A stretch of 39,425 nt of DNA, from positions 1 to 39,425 of the forward strand of contig JAFZHC010000019.1 of NCBI GenBank assembly GCA_017555025.1, given 5' to 3'. A program made the position numbers and the translations under genes. Below, piece after piece: positions 17,301 through 25,538 of this stretch. Source of the DNA: Akkermansia sp. Its GTDB lineage: Bacteria > Verrucomicrobiota > Verrucomicrobiia > Verrucomicrobiales > Akkermansiaceae. The notes under the pieces are model-generated. The model ran no database searches and was not told the DNA's origin. It saw only the letters and a program-made list of their open reading frames with translations. The first letter of the stretch is position 1; each line of letters starts with the position of its first letter.

Positions 17301-18010
17301 GGCAAAACAGCCCGGCTTCGCTACCCAACTTACCGCAAATCCCCCGACATCGCCGCAGGCATAAATCGCCTTCACAGCTGGCACCGGCTGAAGATAAACG
17401 CCATGAAGGAAACTCACCGGCTCCGCAACCACCTACTTACGATGGCAACTACTCCGCCGCGGATTTCGGTACCGCAGTACATGCTTGTTTCGAACAAATT
17501 ACATGGTTGCATGAGTCTTGCCCCGCCTGGCTGACTGCTCCGACCACCCCCGAACAACAGGTAGTAGCTGCTGCCTTGCGGCAACCGCAGGTACAAGCCC
17601 TCTTCACCCGTCAGCCCGGACAGGAGGTGTACAACGAACAGGCTATTGAAGCGATTTCGGCTCACGACGAATGGATTTCCGGTACGATCGACCGCCTAGT
17701 GCTCACGCACGATAGCACAGGGAATATTACGGCAGCTCACATCATCGACTACAAAACAAACAAGCCCGAGCAGCGAGAGGGATACGTCGATTTCTATGCT
17801 TGGCTCATGGCACACTATCAGCCGCAGATGCGACAGTACCGCGAGCTCATTGCACAGGCATTTGAGCTTCCGCTGGAACGTGTTAGTGTATCACTCATCT
17901 CCTGCCCCCAGAATTTCGCCAAGGCTCCGGCGCGTGCACTCTCTTATACGGCGGAACAGTCGGAACGTACCGCGCATTTTTGCCAGCAAGAGCTCCCGGG
18001 CTTGCTATAA
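14315..18010 (+). CDS. addA: AddA-like UvrD-family helicase-nuclease
   Basis: A 1231-residue ATP-dependent 3'-5' helicase with a C-terminal nuclease, the motor of a RecBCD/AddAB-type complex. Helicase motifs appear in order: Walker A SAGTGKT at 19-25, LTFTRKAAGEF (motif Ia), LDEFQDTS near 463 (Walker B), VVGDEKQSIYGFR near 500 (motif III), MTMHKSKGLEFDAV near 825 (motif V) and LLYVAATRAKH near 906 (motif VI). The nuclease core is ISGTIDRLV followed by HIIDYKTNK near 1145. The ATGA overlap with addB indicates translational coupling and a stoichiometric complex. The C-terminus contains the likely promoter of bioG. Confidence 0.93.
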   Translation: MKEMTPPLIAVTSNLISASAGTGKTYQLASRFVALLALGYKAEEMIALTFTRKAAGEFRNRILKALSDGALDLDDKGTPRSRDKHGRLQGRNAITVRVWETWSGLTIKDGTAIPAGNSVALCPPSAEVVQLAAQAGLSPEELYATDDRLYQRLKLPRLTADTYRHLLADVVNAMSRLTLSTLDSFFNRIVRSNSLTIGIRDIVPMEPEDTEAERRTVLRELLAELSSTSSEGQFFLKQFEKLTGGEGKNMMNYLHEQIQSYLTLYRNINTPEAWGNATAFNLPPAETEVSISPEQWKSYTEELERLHQEQKEAASALTAKAAAAIPALLKDLQNSNFSFLHKHTSPTSANAGSKFNKFYEAAKCCAADHKLAECMERIIAHAREAHLQSIIRKTQALFYILNRYATAYLNHMRSTGRVGFDDIAMFAYHLMKENGNSSAEERDYAANRITYNLDASYKHWMLDEFQDTSEMQFATLAPVLNEIAQGERHADSGAAERSIFVVGDEKQSIYGFRTGETEVFRKLRTETPWKETLHPSSLEKSFRSSPEIMGQNGFINNMFLALNKVEQEITTADNNELQKLDCAELLAYDERLSKTFTHHHSATAKSGYVRISSVPGQSSSEETRYAFYDSIAELLDNELTNDNGAPLHGMSIAILTRNNNEARELESRLCEKLPRLPILRLGDEKTAATSQLGELLLSFFMWLHHPDDLYRAGLVKASPMEVLFCRPTSADKELAPRDYNRRIYKITHEYWCHRLELQGYAAVVRAMLDCFPTEPQNLRNGRTAHIWLTEAHAFDCTGGAIDEWISHIGKAGAAAAASSRYVQIMTMHKSKGLEFDAVILPYIAESAEDELDNVSHFNMKDACGDIEGLLLSPGSAEKRDAWKEVFAPLCAAKKQHERKEAYNLLYVAATRAKHANYIFCNGSSLIDENSKKTRVWKGIARSTGGMLRRMLQHPIFSGTSMDADSIVCDIPEPRILWQSGNAHWYEDSAFIRDNDRQNSPASLPNLPQIPRHRRRHKSPSQLAPAEDKRHEGNSPAPQPPTYDGNYSAADFGTAVHACFEQITWLHESCPAWLTAPTTPEQQVVAAALRQPQVQALFTRQPGQEVYNEQAIEAISAHDEWISGTIDRLVLTHDSTGNITAAHIIDYKTNKPEQREGYVDFYAWLMAHYQPQMRQYRELIAQAFELPLERVSVSLISCPQNFAKAPARALSYTAEQSERTAHFCQQELPGLL

Positions 18011-18011
18011 T
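17980..18011 (+). promoter_or_regulatory. Predicted internal promoter for bioG
   Basis: Within the end of addA, TGC is followed directly by TATAAT (18006-18011), an extended -10 element. A TTGCCA (17980-17985) lies 20 bases upstream, a long spacer. Transcription would begin near 18018, about 22 bases before the bioG ATG. Read-through from addA is also likely. Confidence 0.45.
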
Positions 18012-18039
18012 GAATCGTTTGCGCTAAAATACCCTCATC

Positions 18040-18696
18040 ATGGAACAAGTCTGGCTCAAACAATCCCCGGAGAATCAGGATTTGGTCATTTTTATGCTCG
18101 GCTGGGCAGCCACACCGAATGCGGTGTACCACATCGACCCACCCGGGTGTGACGTACTGGCTTGCCACAACCACAACGGCGAGCCGCGGCCTTTTCGGGC
18201 AGAGGATTTTGCCCGTTACCGCCGCATTTACCTCTTTGCTTGGTCCTTTGGCGTATGGGTAGCAGAGCAATGTTGCCGCGAACTGCCTCTATACCGGGCG
18301 GTAGCACTCAATGGCACTCCGTACCCGGTAGATCCGCGCTGGGGCATGCGACTGCGCGTGGTGCTGCGCAGTATGCAGACCATTGCCCGTAGCGGTGGGG
18401 AAAATGCCTTTGCGGCCACAGGTGCCGCGGCCGAGGGGCGCTACATCCCGACCGGGCCTTACCCCGACCGCAGCGCCGATGAGAAGGTGGATGAGTTGAT
18501 GAACTTATCTGAACGAGCCAAGACCTACTCGGCGGCCCATCTCACCTGGCATCGAGCATACATTGCTGACAAGGATGAAATATTCCCACCAGCCCGTATG
18601 TGGGATTACTGGTCAACGGTGGGGCTGGGTACGGAGTTCGACAGCTATCACTACCCCTTTACCGATGCCGGGATTGTGCTGCGAGAACTGCAATAA
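18040..18696 (+). CDS. bioG: Pimeloyl-ACP methyl ester esterase (BioG-like, DUF452)
   Basis: BioG-type alpha/beta hydrolases cleave the methyl ester of pimeloyl-ACP to finish the BioC-BioH style pimelate route for biotin. The 218-residue product has the nucleophile elbow AWSFGVWVA (Ser69), an Asp in ADKDE (177 or 179) and the late His204 in YHYPF, a complete catalytic triad in the right order. NGTPYPVD and LGWAA are also typical of the family. No bioC, bioF, bioA, bioD or bioB is present in the window, so here it is isolated from the rest of the pathway, which is unusual since bioG commonly lies beside bioF or bioC. A different small esterase role cannot be excluded. Confidence 0.85.
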   Translation: MEQVWLKQSPENQDLVIFMLGWAATPNAVYHIDPPGCDVLACHNHNGEPRPFRAEDFARYRRIYLFAWSFGVWVAEQCCRELPLYRAVALNGTPYPVDPRWGMRLRVVLRSMQTIARSGGENAFAATGAAAEGRYIPTGPYPDRSADEKVDELMNLSERAKTYSAAHLTWHRAYIADKDEIFPPARMWDYWSTVGLGTEFDSYHYPFTDAGIVLRELQ

Positions 18697-18765
18697 ATCT
18701 GCGTTTTTTGAAAGAATACAGCCCTTGGGCTCGTATATATGGTCAGAGACACATATCATCGCACC

Positions 18766-19845
18766 ATGAAAAAGTTACTTTCAACCCTGCTGGGGCTGCT
18801 GTTCAGCGTAAATATCGCCCAGGCTGTACCGCATATTTTCAACGGAGACTCCCCCGTTGTGCTGGTACAGGAAACCGAGTTTCATTTTGCACCTTATTAC
18901 AATGAGCTAGGGGAAACAGGAACTACCTTGGTGGTAGGCAAAGCCCTCGGTGGTATTGGCACAGATATTGCACCGGGCTCCGTTGTTCTGCTGCGCATTC
19001 AGGGTAAATCTGATGATGTTGCAAAAAACAACAACGAGCGCAGACTGTTCATAGCCCAGGTCAATTCCATGCTGGCACGCCCATTGCACCCCGACGGCAG
19101 CATTTATTATGTGGATGGTTATGACTTCACTTGCTTTTGCGCTCAATGGCTGCTGCAAATGAACCCCGAGGAACTCAAACCCGAATGGTTGCAATTGCAG
19201 AAACAAGTGAACAGCATCCTCAACCCATCCCCCGCCAAGGAGAACGCCCCCGGACAAATGCCGCCTGTCAGCAGTCTCGAACGTAAACTATTCACCGCCT
19301 GTAGTAAAATGCAGGCCAATGCGGGCGGCTTCGATACACCTGCACAACTTCAGAACCACGAGGTTTATGCCCTGCTCAAAGCCGGCGCTAATGTGAATGC
19401 GCGTTGCAATGAACGAGGCATGACGCCGCTCATGCAAGCTGCGCTGCATAACGATTCCTTTTCCTGTACCTTGCTGCTGAAGGCCGGCGCCGACCCCAAT
19501 ATGAGAGATGTTGATGGTATGACAGCTCTGAACTATGCCATCATCGGGTGCAACATCCCCACCAAACAACTCGATGCCCTCCGAGCCATCCTGCCATGGG
19601 CAGCCCGTACCGACCAGCACTGCACACCGCCACAAGGTACCCGATACAGCGGAGCCACGGCGTTGCACCATGCCGTATTGAGCAACAGCAGTTTCATTGT
19701 ATGGGAATTGTTACGATGGGGTGCCGATGCCACCGCAAAAGATGACGCCGGACGCACCCCACTGGAACTCGCCAAAGAACTCGGTAGCGATAGGGGGGTG
19801 ATGGAACATCTGCTCAATCCGCCGCCTCTGCGCACGCAACAATAG
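18766..19845 (+). CDS. Secreted ankyrin-repeat protein
   Basis: A 359-residue protein with a Sec signal peptide (MKKLLSTLLGLLFSVNIAQA, cleavage likely after AQA at residue 20), so it is exported to the periplasm or beyond. Residues about 25-150 form a domain I do not recognise. Residues about 190-355 carry ankyrin repeats: HEVYALLKAGANVNARCNERGMTPLMQAA, then CTLLLKAGADPNMRDVDGMTALNYA, then SGATALHHAV and WELLRWGADATAKDDAGRTPLELA. These mediate protein binding; the partner is unknown. An in-frame ATG at 18739 would spoil the signal peptide and is rejected. It follows bioG by 69 bases and has no evident link to it. Confidence 0.87.
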   Translation: MKKLLSTLLGLLFSVNIAQAVPHIFNGDSPVVLVQETEFHFAPYYNELGETGTTLVVGKALGGIGTDIAPGSVVLLRIQGKSDDVAKNNNERRLFIAQVNSMLARPLHPDGSIYYVDGYDFTCFCAQWLLQMNPEELKPEWLQLQKQVNSILNPSPAKENAPGQMPPVSSLERKLFTACSKMQANAGGFDTPAQLQNHEVYALLKAGANVNARCNERGMTPLMQAALHNDSFSCTLLLKAGADPNMRDVDGMTALNYAIIGCNIPTKQLDALRAILPWAARTDQHCTPPQGTRYSGATALHHAVLSNSSFIVWELLRWGADATAKDDAGRTPLELAKELGSDRGVMEHLLNPPPLRTQQ

Positions 19846-19872
19846 TGCGACCGCCCTGTTTGTTGTCGCACT
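19844..19872 (+). terminator. Hairpin after the ankyrin gene, possible terminator
   Basis: Eight-base arms AGTGCGAC (19844-19851) and GTCGCACT (19865-19872) begin at the stop codon. There is no T-run after the stem, so termination would be inefficient or factor-dependent. It precedes the HAD gene promoter. Confidence 0.4.
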
Positions 19873-19878
19873 TGCCGC

Positions 19879-19907
19879 TTGCCATGGCGGAGATAATATG
19901 CTAGCAT
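19879..19907 (+). promoter_or_regulatory. Predicted promoter of the HAD-GH84 operon
   Basis: TTGCCA (19879-19884), a 17-base spacer ending in TGC, then TAGCAT (19902-19907). The last ten bases form a palindrome, ATGCTAGCAT (19898-19907). Transcription should begin near 19914, about ten bases before the ATG. The architecture is nearly the same as at fucU. Confidence 0.6.
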
Positions 19908-19923
19908 AGTTCAATAACAGATT

Positions 19924-20583
19924 ATGCTCAAGGGTATTATTTTCGATATGGACGGCACGCTGGGCGACACGTTGCAGCTGTGCATAGAGGCCTACCGCGC
20001 TAGCGTGCGGGAGCTGACCGGCCGTACCCCCACAGCTGAAGAAGTTGTCAGTTACTTCGGCTTGAGTGACCGAGGAGTGCTGGGGGGCTTGCTGAACATG
20101 AATCCGGATGCCCCGGAGCTGCCTATCGATACCTTTGTACGTATATACTGTGAGCGCCATGATGAATTAGCGCCTGCCCCCTTCCCCGGAGCTGCCGAGC
20201 TACTCCGAAAGTTGAAGCAGCAAGGATTAAAAATTGCCTTGCTTACCGGCAAGGAGCATTACACCGCTATTCCGACGGTGAAAAAATACGGCATGGAGGG
20301 CGTTTTTGACCTGCAACTTTACGGCGACCCCTACTACAATTGCAAGGCCGACAACCTGAAGCGAGCCATGGATACTTGGCAGCTCTCCCCACAAGAAATC
20401 ATCTATGTGGGCGATGCCCCTAGCGATATCGCTCTTTGCCACAGCGTGGGAGTACCCATCATCAATGCAGCTTGGTGCAGCAATGCCGCTGAGGAAGAAC
20501 ATGCCTGCTTAGCGCTGCAACCGGAATACCGCCTGAACCATTTTACCGAACTGGAACCCCTTTTAACCAAACTGACATCATGA
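19924..20583 (+). CDS. HAD-superfamily phosphatase, phosphoglycolate-phosphatase type
   Basis: A 219-residue hydrolase of the HAD IA subfamily. Motif I is FDMDGT with the nucleophile Asp8 and Asp10, motif II is ALLTGK near 106, and motif IV is VGDAPSDIAL near 162-170, with the Lys of motif III in between. A helical cap lies between residues 15 and 85. Relatives include Gph (2-phosphoglycolate) and PpaX (pyrophosphate). The substrate cannot be decided. The stop overlaps the start of the GH84 gene by four bases, so a sugar phosphate arising from hexosamine breakdown is a reasonable guess. Confidence 0.87.
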   Translation: MLKGIIFDMDGTLGDTLQLCIEAYRASVRELTGRTPTAEEVVSYFGLSDRGVLGGLLNMNPDAPELPIDTFVRIYCERHDELAPAPFPGAAELLRKLKQQGLKIALLTGKEHYTAIPTVKKYGMEGVFDLQLYGDPYYNCKADNLKRAMDTWQLSPQEIIYVGDAPSDIALCHSVGVPIINAAWCSNAAEEEHACLALQPEYRLNHFTELEPLLTKLTS

Positions 20584-23441
20584 ACACACACACACTGATT
20601 GCCAGCCTCATGCTGGGCGGCGCCGCTCTGGCTACCGCCTCTACCCCCGCCATCTTCCCCAAACCGCAGCAAACTAATCTGCAAACGGCCTACACGCAGG
20701 TCACTACAGTTACCATCAACCTTCGTAAGGCTGACAGTAAGGGTAGCATGTGGGATACCCTGCCTGCTGATAACCCCAGCGCCTATGCCCTTGAAGTACA
20801 ACCCGGCAAGCTTACCGTATGGGCCAATGGAGATGAAGGCCTGTTCTACGCCAAGCAGACGCTCAGCCAAATGCTGCGCGGCGTGGAGAATGCACAGAAT
20901 GCGCAGCGCGACCCCTTCCCCGCCATGCCTTTGCCCGCAGTAGCAGTTCAAGGAGAACTGCCCCTCGGCACGGTGGTTGACTGGCCGGATTTGCCTTTCC
21001 GCGGTGCAGTAGAAGGTTACTATGGCGCTCCGTGGAGCTTTGAGGCTCGCAAGTCACAGTTTGACTTCTACGGTCGCAATAAGCTCAATACCTACATCTA
21101 CGCACCGAAGGACGACCCCTACCACCACGGGCTGGGCTGTTACAAACCCTACCCCGCAGACAAGGCTGAAGAAATCCGCCAGCTTGTTCAACATGCCCAC
21201 CGCAATCATGTGCGTTTTGTATGGGCCATCCACCCCGCCAACACCGTGAAGTGGGCTGACAACGGCGGCAAGACTCAGCTGGATGCCCTCTGCCACAAGC
21301 TGCAACTTATGTACGATCTGGGGGTGCGTGATTTCGGCGTGCTGGTAGATGACTCCAGCGGTGAAATCGGTCGAGCAGACCGTCAGGTTCAGCTCTGCAA
21401 CTACATTCTCGAGAACTTCATCCGCAAGCACCCGGATGTCAACCAGACTCTCATCATGTGCCCCACCGGCTACAACAAGGCCTGGACAAACGCACAATTC
21501 CTGCAGACCCTTGGCAACGGACTTGATAAATCCATACCGGTCATGTGGACAGGTGACACCGTGGTACACGACATCACCCTCAAAGGCCAACAGTGGGTCA
21601 ACCAGCACGTTAAGCGCCCCACCTTCATTTGGTGGAACTGGCCCTGCAATGACTTCAAGCGCAGCCGCATCTCCATGGGTCGCACCTATGGCTTAGGAAC
21701 GGAACCGGAAATGAAATCAGCCATGAGCGGCTTTGTAGCCAACCCCATGGAGCATGCCGAGGCCAGCAAGGTAGGGCTCTTCGGCGTGGCTGATTACACA
21801 TGGAACATTACCGGCTTTGAGTCCGACAAATCATGGAGAGCCGGTATTGCACGCCTTTACCCCGGCTGTGCCGAGGCCATGCAGTGCTTCTGCGAGCACA
21901 ACTCCTACCTGCTGCCTAACGGCCACGGCTATTTCCGTGAGGAATCCGTACAGATTTCACCAACTGCTGAGACCTACACAAAATCCCTGATAGCCAACAC
22001 TCCCGACACCTCGGGTGCAGCTATACTGCAAAAGGAGTTTGAACGCATGGAACGTGCCGGCATCACCCTGCAGATTACGCCCGGCATGAAGGAACTGCAG
22101 CAGGATATCGCCCCGTGGATTAAGCAGTTCATCCTCGCCGGTCGTGCCGGTACCGCTGCCATGAAAGCCATACAAGCCGACAACAACTCAGAGCGCATGG
22201 ATCACTTCTTCCGCGCCGTCAAAACCAACTCTGCTATGGAGATGACAGAACGCGATGAGTGGTCTCCCTCCGGCACCAAGTACCTGAAGGATACTGAAGT
22301 AGCTATGTACTGCATGACCCCCGCCATGCAAGCTACGCTGCGCTACCTCAACAGCGCCATTTTTGCTGAGCTCGCCGGTCGCCGCACTACACGCCCCACC
22401 TTCACCACCAATGGCGGTCCCGCTCTCGCCGACAGCTATCGCATCTCTGACCGCAATTCGCGAACCTTCTGGTCCTCGGACCGCCGTCAATCTGCTGGTG
22501 ATTGGTATTGCCTCAACTTTGACGAGCCCACCGACATTCGCAACATCGTTATGGTCACCGGCGGTCCGCGCCCCGGCGATATCATGAAGAGCGGTCAGTT
22601 TGAAATCTCAAACGACGGCAAGACCTGGACTCCCGTAGGCGAGCCGGTGGGTGGCAATACCATGGTAGTCAACCTCGAGGAAAACCCCGTACAGGCTCGC
22701 ATGCTGCGCTACCGCATTATTGAGCCGCTGCAGCGCTGGGCTGCTATCTGCGAGTTCACCATCAACCGCACCCTGCCCCCCTACACCACCAACAATCTGG
22801 CTCAAGCTCCCGGTATTCGTGCCTATCAGGACGAGAAAACCATCGGCCTGAACCGAATCATGGAGGTATTCACCATGAAACCCGGCGAGTACATTAACCT
22901 CGAAATTCCCTCCACCGTCAACCCTGAGTGGCTGGAGATTAATCTCGAGAACGCTGAGCTGACCAACTGGGCAGAAATCATCCTTACCCTTGCTGACGGT
23001 ACACGCACCACCGTCAAGGGTAAATTCGCCAACAACAGGCTCTACCTCGAGAAGAAAGACCTGCCCTCTGTACCTATAAACAGCGTACGCCTGATGCACA
23101 CCGGAGGTACCAATAAGGAGGTCAAACTCACCCTCTTCCGCCTTGGGCTTCCCGCAGAACAGTCTGATGTGAACCCGGACACCCTCACCGACTCCGATCT
23201 CACAACTTTCTTCAACAACGGCAAAGCCAACATGAAGTTCAGTCTGCCCCTGCCGGCTAACACCAGCCGCATTATTGTCGTAGGTACGGCAGAGTGCGCA
23301 GTGAACGGCGCACAGCCCATTGAGCGCGAAGAGTACTATCAGGTATTTACCGCTCCCACAACAGGCAAGCGCGTATACCTCACAGCCCCGCAGCAGGAGG
23401 GCAAGTACACCTACGAGGTCATCTTCGAGCACAAGAAATAA
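20580..23441 (+). CDS. Secreted GH84 beta-N-acetylglucosaminidase with C-terminal binding domains
   Basis: A 953-residue glycoside hydrolase family 84 enzyme, which removes beta-linked GlcNAc from glycans or O-GlcNAc proteins by substrate-assisted catalysis. A Sec signal peptide (MNTHTLIASLMLGGAALATAS) exports it. A GH20-like N-terminal alpha/beta domain (25-135) precedes the catalytic barrel with FRGAVEGYYGAPWS and the catalytic pair Asp257-Asp258 in GVLVDDSSGE, equivalent to the Asp pair of Bacteroides and Clostridium GH84. WNWPCND and the helical bundle typical of the family follow. A discoidin/F5-8 type C-like domain (about 620-730, with SDRNSRTFWSSDRRQSAGDWYCLNF) may bind carbohydrate. 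It is co-translated with the HAD gene and fits mucin breakdown. Confidence 0.95.
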   Translation: MNTHTLIASLMLGGAALATASTPAIFPKPQQTNLQTAYTQVTTVTINLRKADSKGSMWDTLPADNPSAYALEVQPGKLTVWANGDEGLFYAKQTLSQMLRGVENAQNAQRDPFPAMPLPAVAVQGELPLGTVVDWPDLPFRGAVEGYYGAPWSFEARKSQFDFYGRNKLNTYIYAPKDDPYHHGLGCYKPYPADKAEEIRQLVQHAHRNHVRFVWAIHPANTVKWADNGGKTQLDALCHKLQLMYDLGVRDFGVLVDDSSGEIGRADRQVQLCNYILENFIRKHPDVNQTLIMCPTGYNKAWTNAQFLQTLGNGLDKSIPVMWTGDTVVHDITLKGQQWVNQHVKRPTFIWWNWPCNDFKRSRISMGRTYGLGTEPEMKSAMSGFVANPMEHAEASKVGLFGVADYTWNITGFESDKSWRAGIARLYPGCAEAMQCFCEHNSYLLPNGHGYFREESVQISPTAETYTKSLIANTPDTSGAAILQKEFERMERAGITLQITPGMKELQQDIAPWIKQFILAGRAGTAAMKAIQADNNSERMDHFFRAVKTNSAMEMTERDEWSPSGTKYLKDTEVAMYCMTPAMQATLRYLNSAIFAELAGRRTTRPTFTTNGGPALADSYRISDRNSRTFWSSDRRQSAGDWYCLNFDEPTDIRNIVMVTGGPRPGDIMKSGQFEISNDGKTWTPVGEPVGGNTMVVNLEENPVQARMLRYRIIEPLQRWAAICEFTINRTLPPYTTNNLAQAPGIRAYQDEKTIGLNRIMEVFTMKPGEYINLEIPSTVNPEWLEINLENAELTNWAEIILTLADGTRTTVKGKFANNRLYLEKKDLPSVPINSVRLMHTGGTNKEVKLTLFRLGLPAEQSDVNPDTLTDSDLTTFFNNGKANMKFSLPLPANTSRIIVVGTAECAVNGAQPIEREEYYQVFTAPTTGKRVYLTAPQQEGKYTYEVIFEHKK

Positions 23442-23455
23442 GCACCTCCTTCCCC

Positions 23456-24040
23456 ATGTACAACATCTCCTGTACACGGTTACAGCGTATGGCTCTGCAG
23501 CTCTGCTGCGGAGCCTCGCTTGCTCTTACCGCCTGCACCACGCCAACACCACGCCCCACCCCCGCCGAAGAACCACCTCTCATGGCCGGCGAGGCGCGCT
23601 TTTGCCCGATAAGCCCGAGCACAAAGAAAGAGCTACAGGCAAGCCTTGCCTCGTTTCTGAGAACCGACGCCCCCGTAGACCTTTGGTACCTTGCCAACAA
23701 AAACAGGAAAGATGATGGTACCTTCGCCTGGTGCATATCCCCGGCGGAATCCGAGGGCACATGGATAAAGCTCGGAACGATTTCTAACCAAGACCTGCAA
23801 CAACTCTCCGACCAAAACACCGAGGTGGAGCGCGGCGACACGCTGGACTACTGGCTCAGCTTCGAACTGCGCAGCGGCAAACAAAGCCTTAGCGTGCGCT
23901 CCTGCCCGGCAGAGGAATTCGGCGTCGATATCGGTTCTTGCCCCCCTATCCGCGCCCGAGCTTTCCACAAGCTCCTCTGGCAGTTTATGGATCACAAATA
24001 CGCTATCCAGAAGCGCTTTGATGTTGTAGTCCAGGATTAA
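23456..24040 (+). CDS. Predicted lipoprotein of unknown function
   Basis: A 194-residue protein with the lipobox LTAC (Cys27) after MYNISCTRLQRMALQLCCGASLA. The first ATG is kept because it supplies the Arg residues expected before the hydrophobic core; the Met at residue 12 is an alternative. After a Pro/Thr linker comes a folded domain of about 150 residues (LWYLANKNRKDDGTFAWCISP, then GDTLDYWLSFELRSGKQSLSV) that I do not recognise. Cys residues near 93, 148 and 161 could form a disulfide. It begins 14 bases after the GH84 gene and is probably the last member of that operon. Its stop overlaps the end of the convergent membrane-protein gene by a few bases. Confidence 0.8.
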   Translation: MYNISCTRLQRMALQLCCGASLALTACTTPTPRPTPAEEPPLMAGEARFCPISPSTKKELQASLASFLRTDAPVDLWYLANKNRKDDGTFAWCISPAESEGTWIKLGTISNQDLQQLSDQNTEVERGDTLDYWLSFELRSGKQSLSVRSCPAEEFGVDIGSCPPIRARAFHKLLWQFMDHKYAIQKRFDVVVQD

Positions 24041-25503
24041 TCCTTTTTCTTAGGCTCAACAATATAGTACACAGCCTCAAGCCCCAACCGGCGGGCTTGA
24101 GCTCTGTTTTTATATACATCCGCATGAACCAATGACTTTAAGGGATTCAGTAGCTGATGTTCTTGTTGGATATTTTCTAAGTTTTGAAGAGTTGCCGCGT
24201 GCAAAGGTACAGCAGGGCGTATTTTAGAATTAAAAACGCATTGAGGCAACTTACATTTCGGCATAAGTGGGGAGCGATAAAATTGATGAGGATACACAGT
24301 CAATGTATTAAAGCCTCTTTCTTTCGCTGATTTTGTAGCGCACTCAAGAAGCGACCAATTTCGGAATGTATACCACAGACTATACGTACGGGGAATTACT
24401 GAAGTAGCCAGCACCAGAAAAATGGTTACAGTAGTAATCGTTGCTGCTGACCAGCGAAACGCAGCACCACTACCACTCACTTTATATACCAACCTGCCGA
24501 TAATCGTGCAAGCCACCAATTGTAATGGGATATAGCTGCGTGGAGCTCCCCATAAAGGAGTCAACGCAGCAACACCCCACAACATAAATAAAACCAGAAT
24601 TAAAAAAATAGCACGCTGACCGCCAACCTTTACACCAACACAACGTGCATATACCAACAATAATATAACAATAAATAAAATTCGCCAAAAACAAATCCCC
24701 ATAAAGATCCAATTCGGCACCACTAACAAAGAATTCTTAATGATGAACAATGGAGACAATTCCCAATGAGTTCCCCCTACACGAACATTTGAAGTCATTA
24801 GAGGAACATAGAAGGCTATAAATGCCAGCAACAAACATCCCCCTATGACAACATACCCTATCGATACACAAAATGAGCGTTTTTTCCATATATAATACAG
24901 ACCACATGCTGCATAACATACCGATGATACAGCAGATGTATTTTCATTACTCATGCCAACAATAATTGCCAACGGCAATAAGGCTAGTAATCGTACTGAC
25001 GATATTTTAAAATTACCATTGAAGAATCTTTCTATCAGAGAAAAAAATAACAATGCCACAGAAGTTGGATAAAACCAATTCATATTACCCAAAAACCAAT
25101 CGGTGTCAATTAACGAAAAAGCACACAAAAATAACACCAATAGCACAAACGATGCGCGCCGTCCGTTTTCTATCTCCCACGGCCATTTTCCAATTCCAAG
25201 GCGGAACATACTCAAAAGAGAAATAGTTACACATGTTGGATGTATGAGCAACATATATAACTTATATCCCCCCATGCAATCTAACAGAAAATAAATAGAT
25301 TCCCCTATTCGAGGATTCCAATAACTATACGACTGAACAACAGCAGACAATGATTCATTGAGGCTAAGCGTATTGAATTTAGACAAGCCTTCAGATTCTT
25401 CCTGCATCATCCACGCCCATCCAAAAGCCATAAGAAAAATCAAAAGGATAGTTACATACACTCCCCCTTGTTTAGAAGCCTTGAGACTTAAATTTTCACG
25501 CAT
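24037..25503 (-). CDS. Polytopic membrane protein, DUF6056/GtrC-like glycan-modifying type
   Basis: A predicted inner-membrane protein of 488 residues with about ten to twelve helices. It has a long first periplasmic loop, a GNMNWFYPTSVALLFFSLIERF segment and a soluble C-terminal tail of about 120 residues. This topology is common in O-antigen glucosyltransferases (GtrC) and DUF6056 proteins, which take a lipid-linked sugar across the membrane; no catalytic motif can be confirmed. The DNA is notably AT-rich: two sampled 60-base stretches (24661 and 24841) are 30% and 35% G+C, against well over 50% in neighbours, so recent transfer is likely. The ATG at 25503 is chosen because a GTG at 25551 lies inside the predicted promoter; using the GTG would add 16 residues. 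Confidence 0.75.
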   Translation of the reverse strand: MRENLSLKASKQGGVYVTILLIFLMAFGWAWMMQEESEGLSKFNTLSLNESLSAVVQSYSYWNPRIGESIYFLLDCMGGYKLYMLLIHPTCVTISLLSMFRLGIGKWPWEIENGRRASFVLLVLFLCAFSLIDTDWFLGNMNWFYPTSVALLFFSLIERFFNGNFKISSVRLLALLPLAIIVGMSNENTSAVSSVCYAACGLYYIWKKRSFCVSIGYVVIGGCLLLAFIAFYVPLMTSNVRVGGTHWELSPLFIIKNSLLVVPNWIFMGICFWRILFIVILLLVYARCVGVKVGGQRAIFLILVLFMLWGVAALTPLWGAPRSYIPLQLVACTIIGRLVYKVSGSGAAFRWSAATITTVTIFLVLATSVIPRTYSLWYTFRNWSLLECATKSAKERGFNTLTVYPHQFYRSPLMPKCKLPQCVFNSKIRPAVPLHAATLQNLENIQQEHQLLNPLKSLVHADVYKNRAQARRLGLEAVYYIVEPKKKD

Positions 25504-25538
25504 AAACGAAACTGTTGTTTTTCTGCTCGAGAATATAT

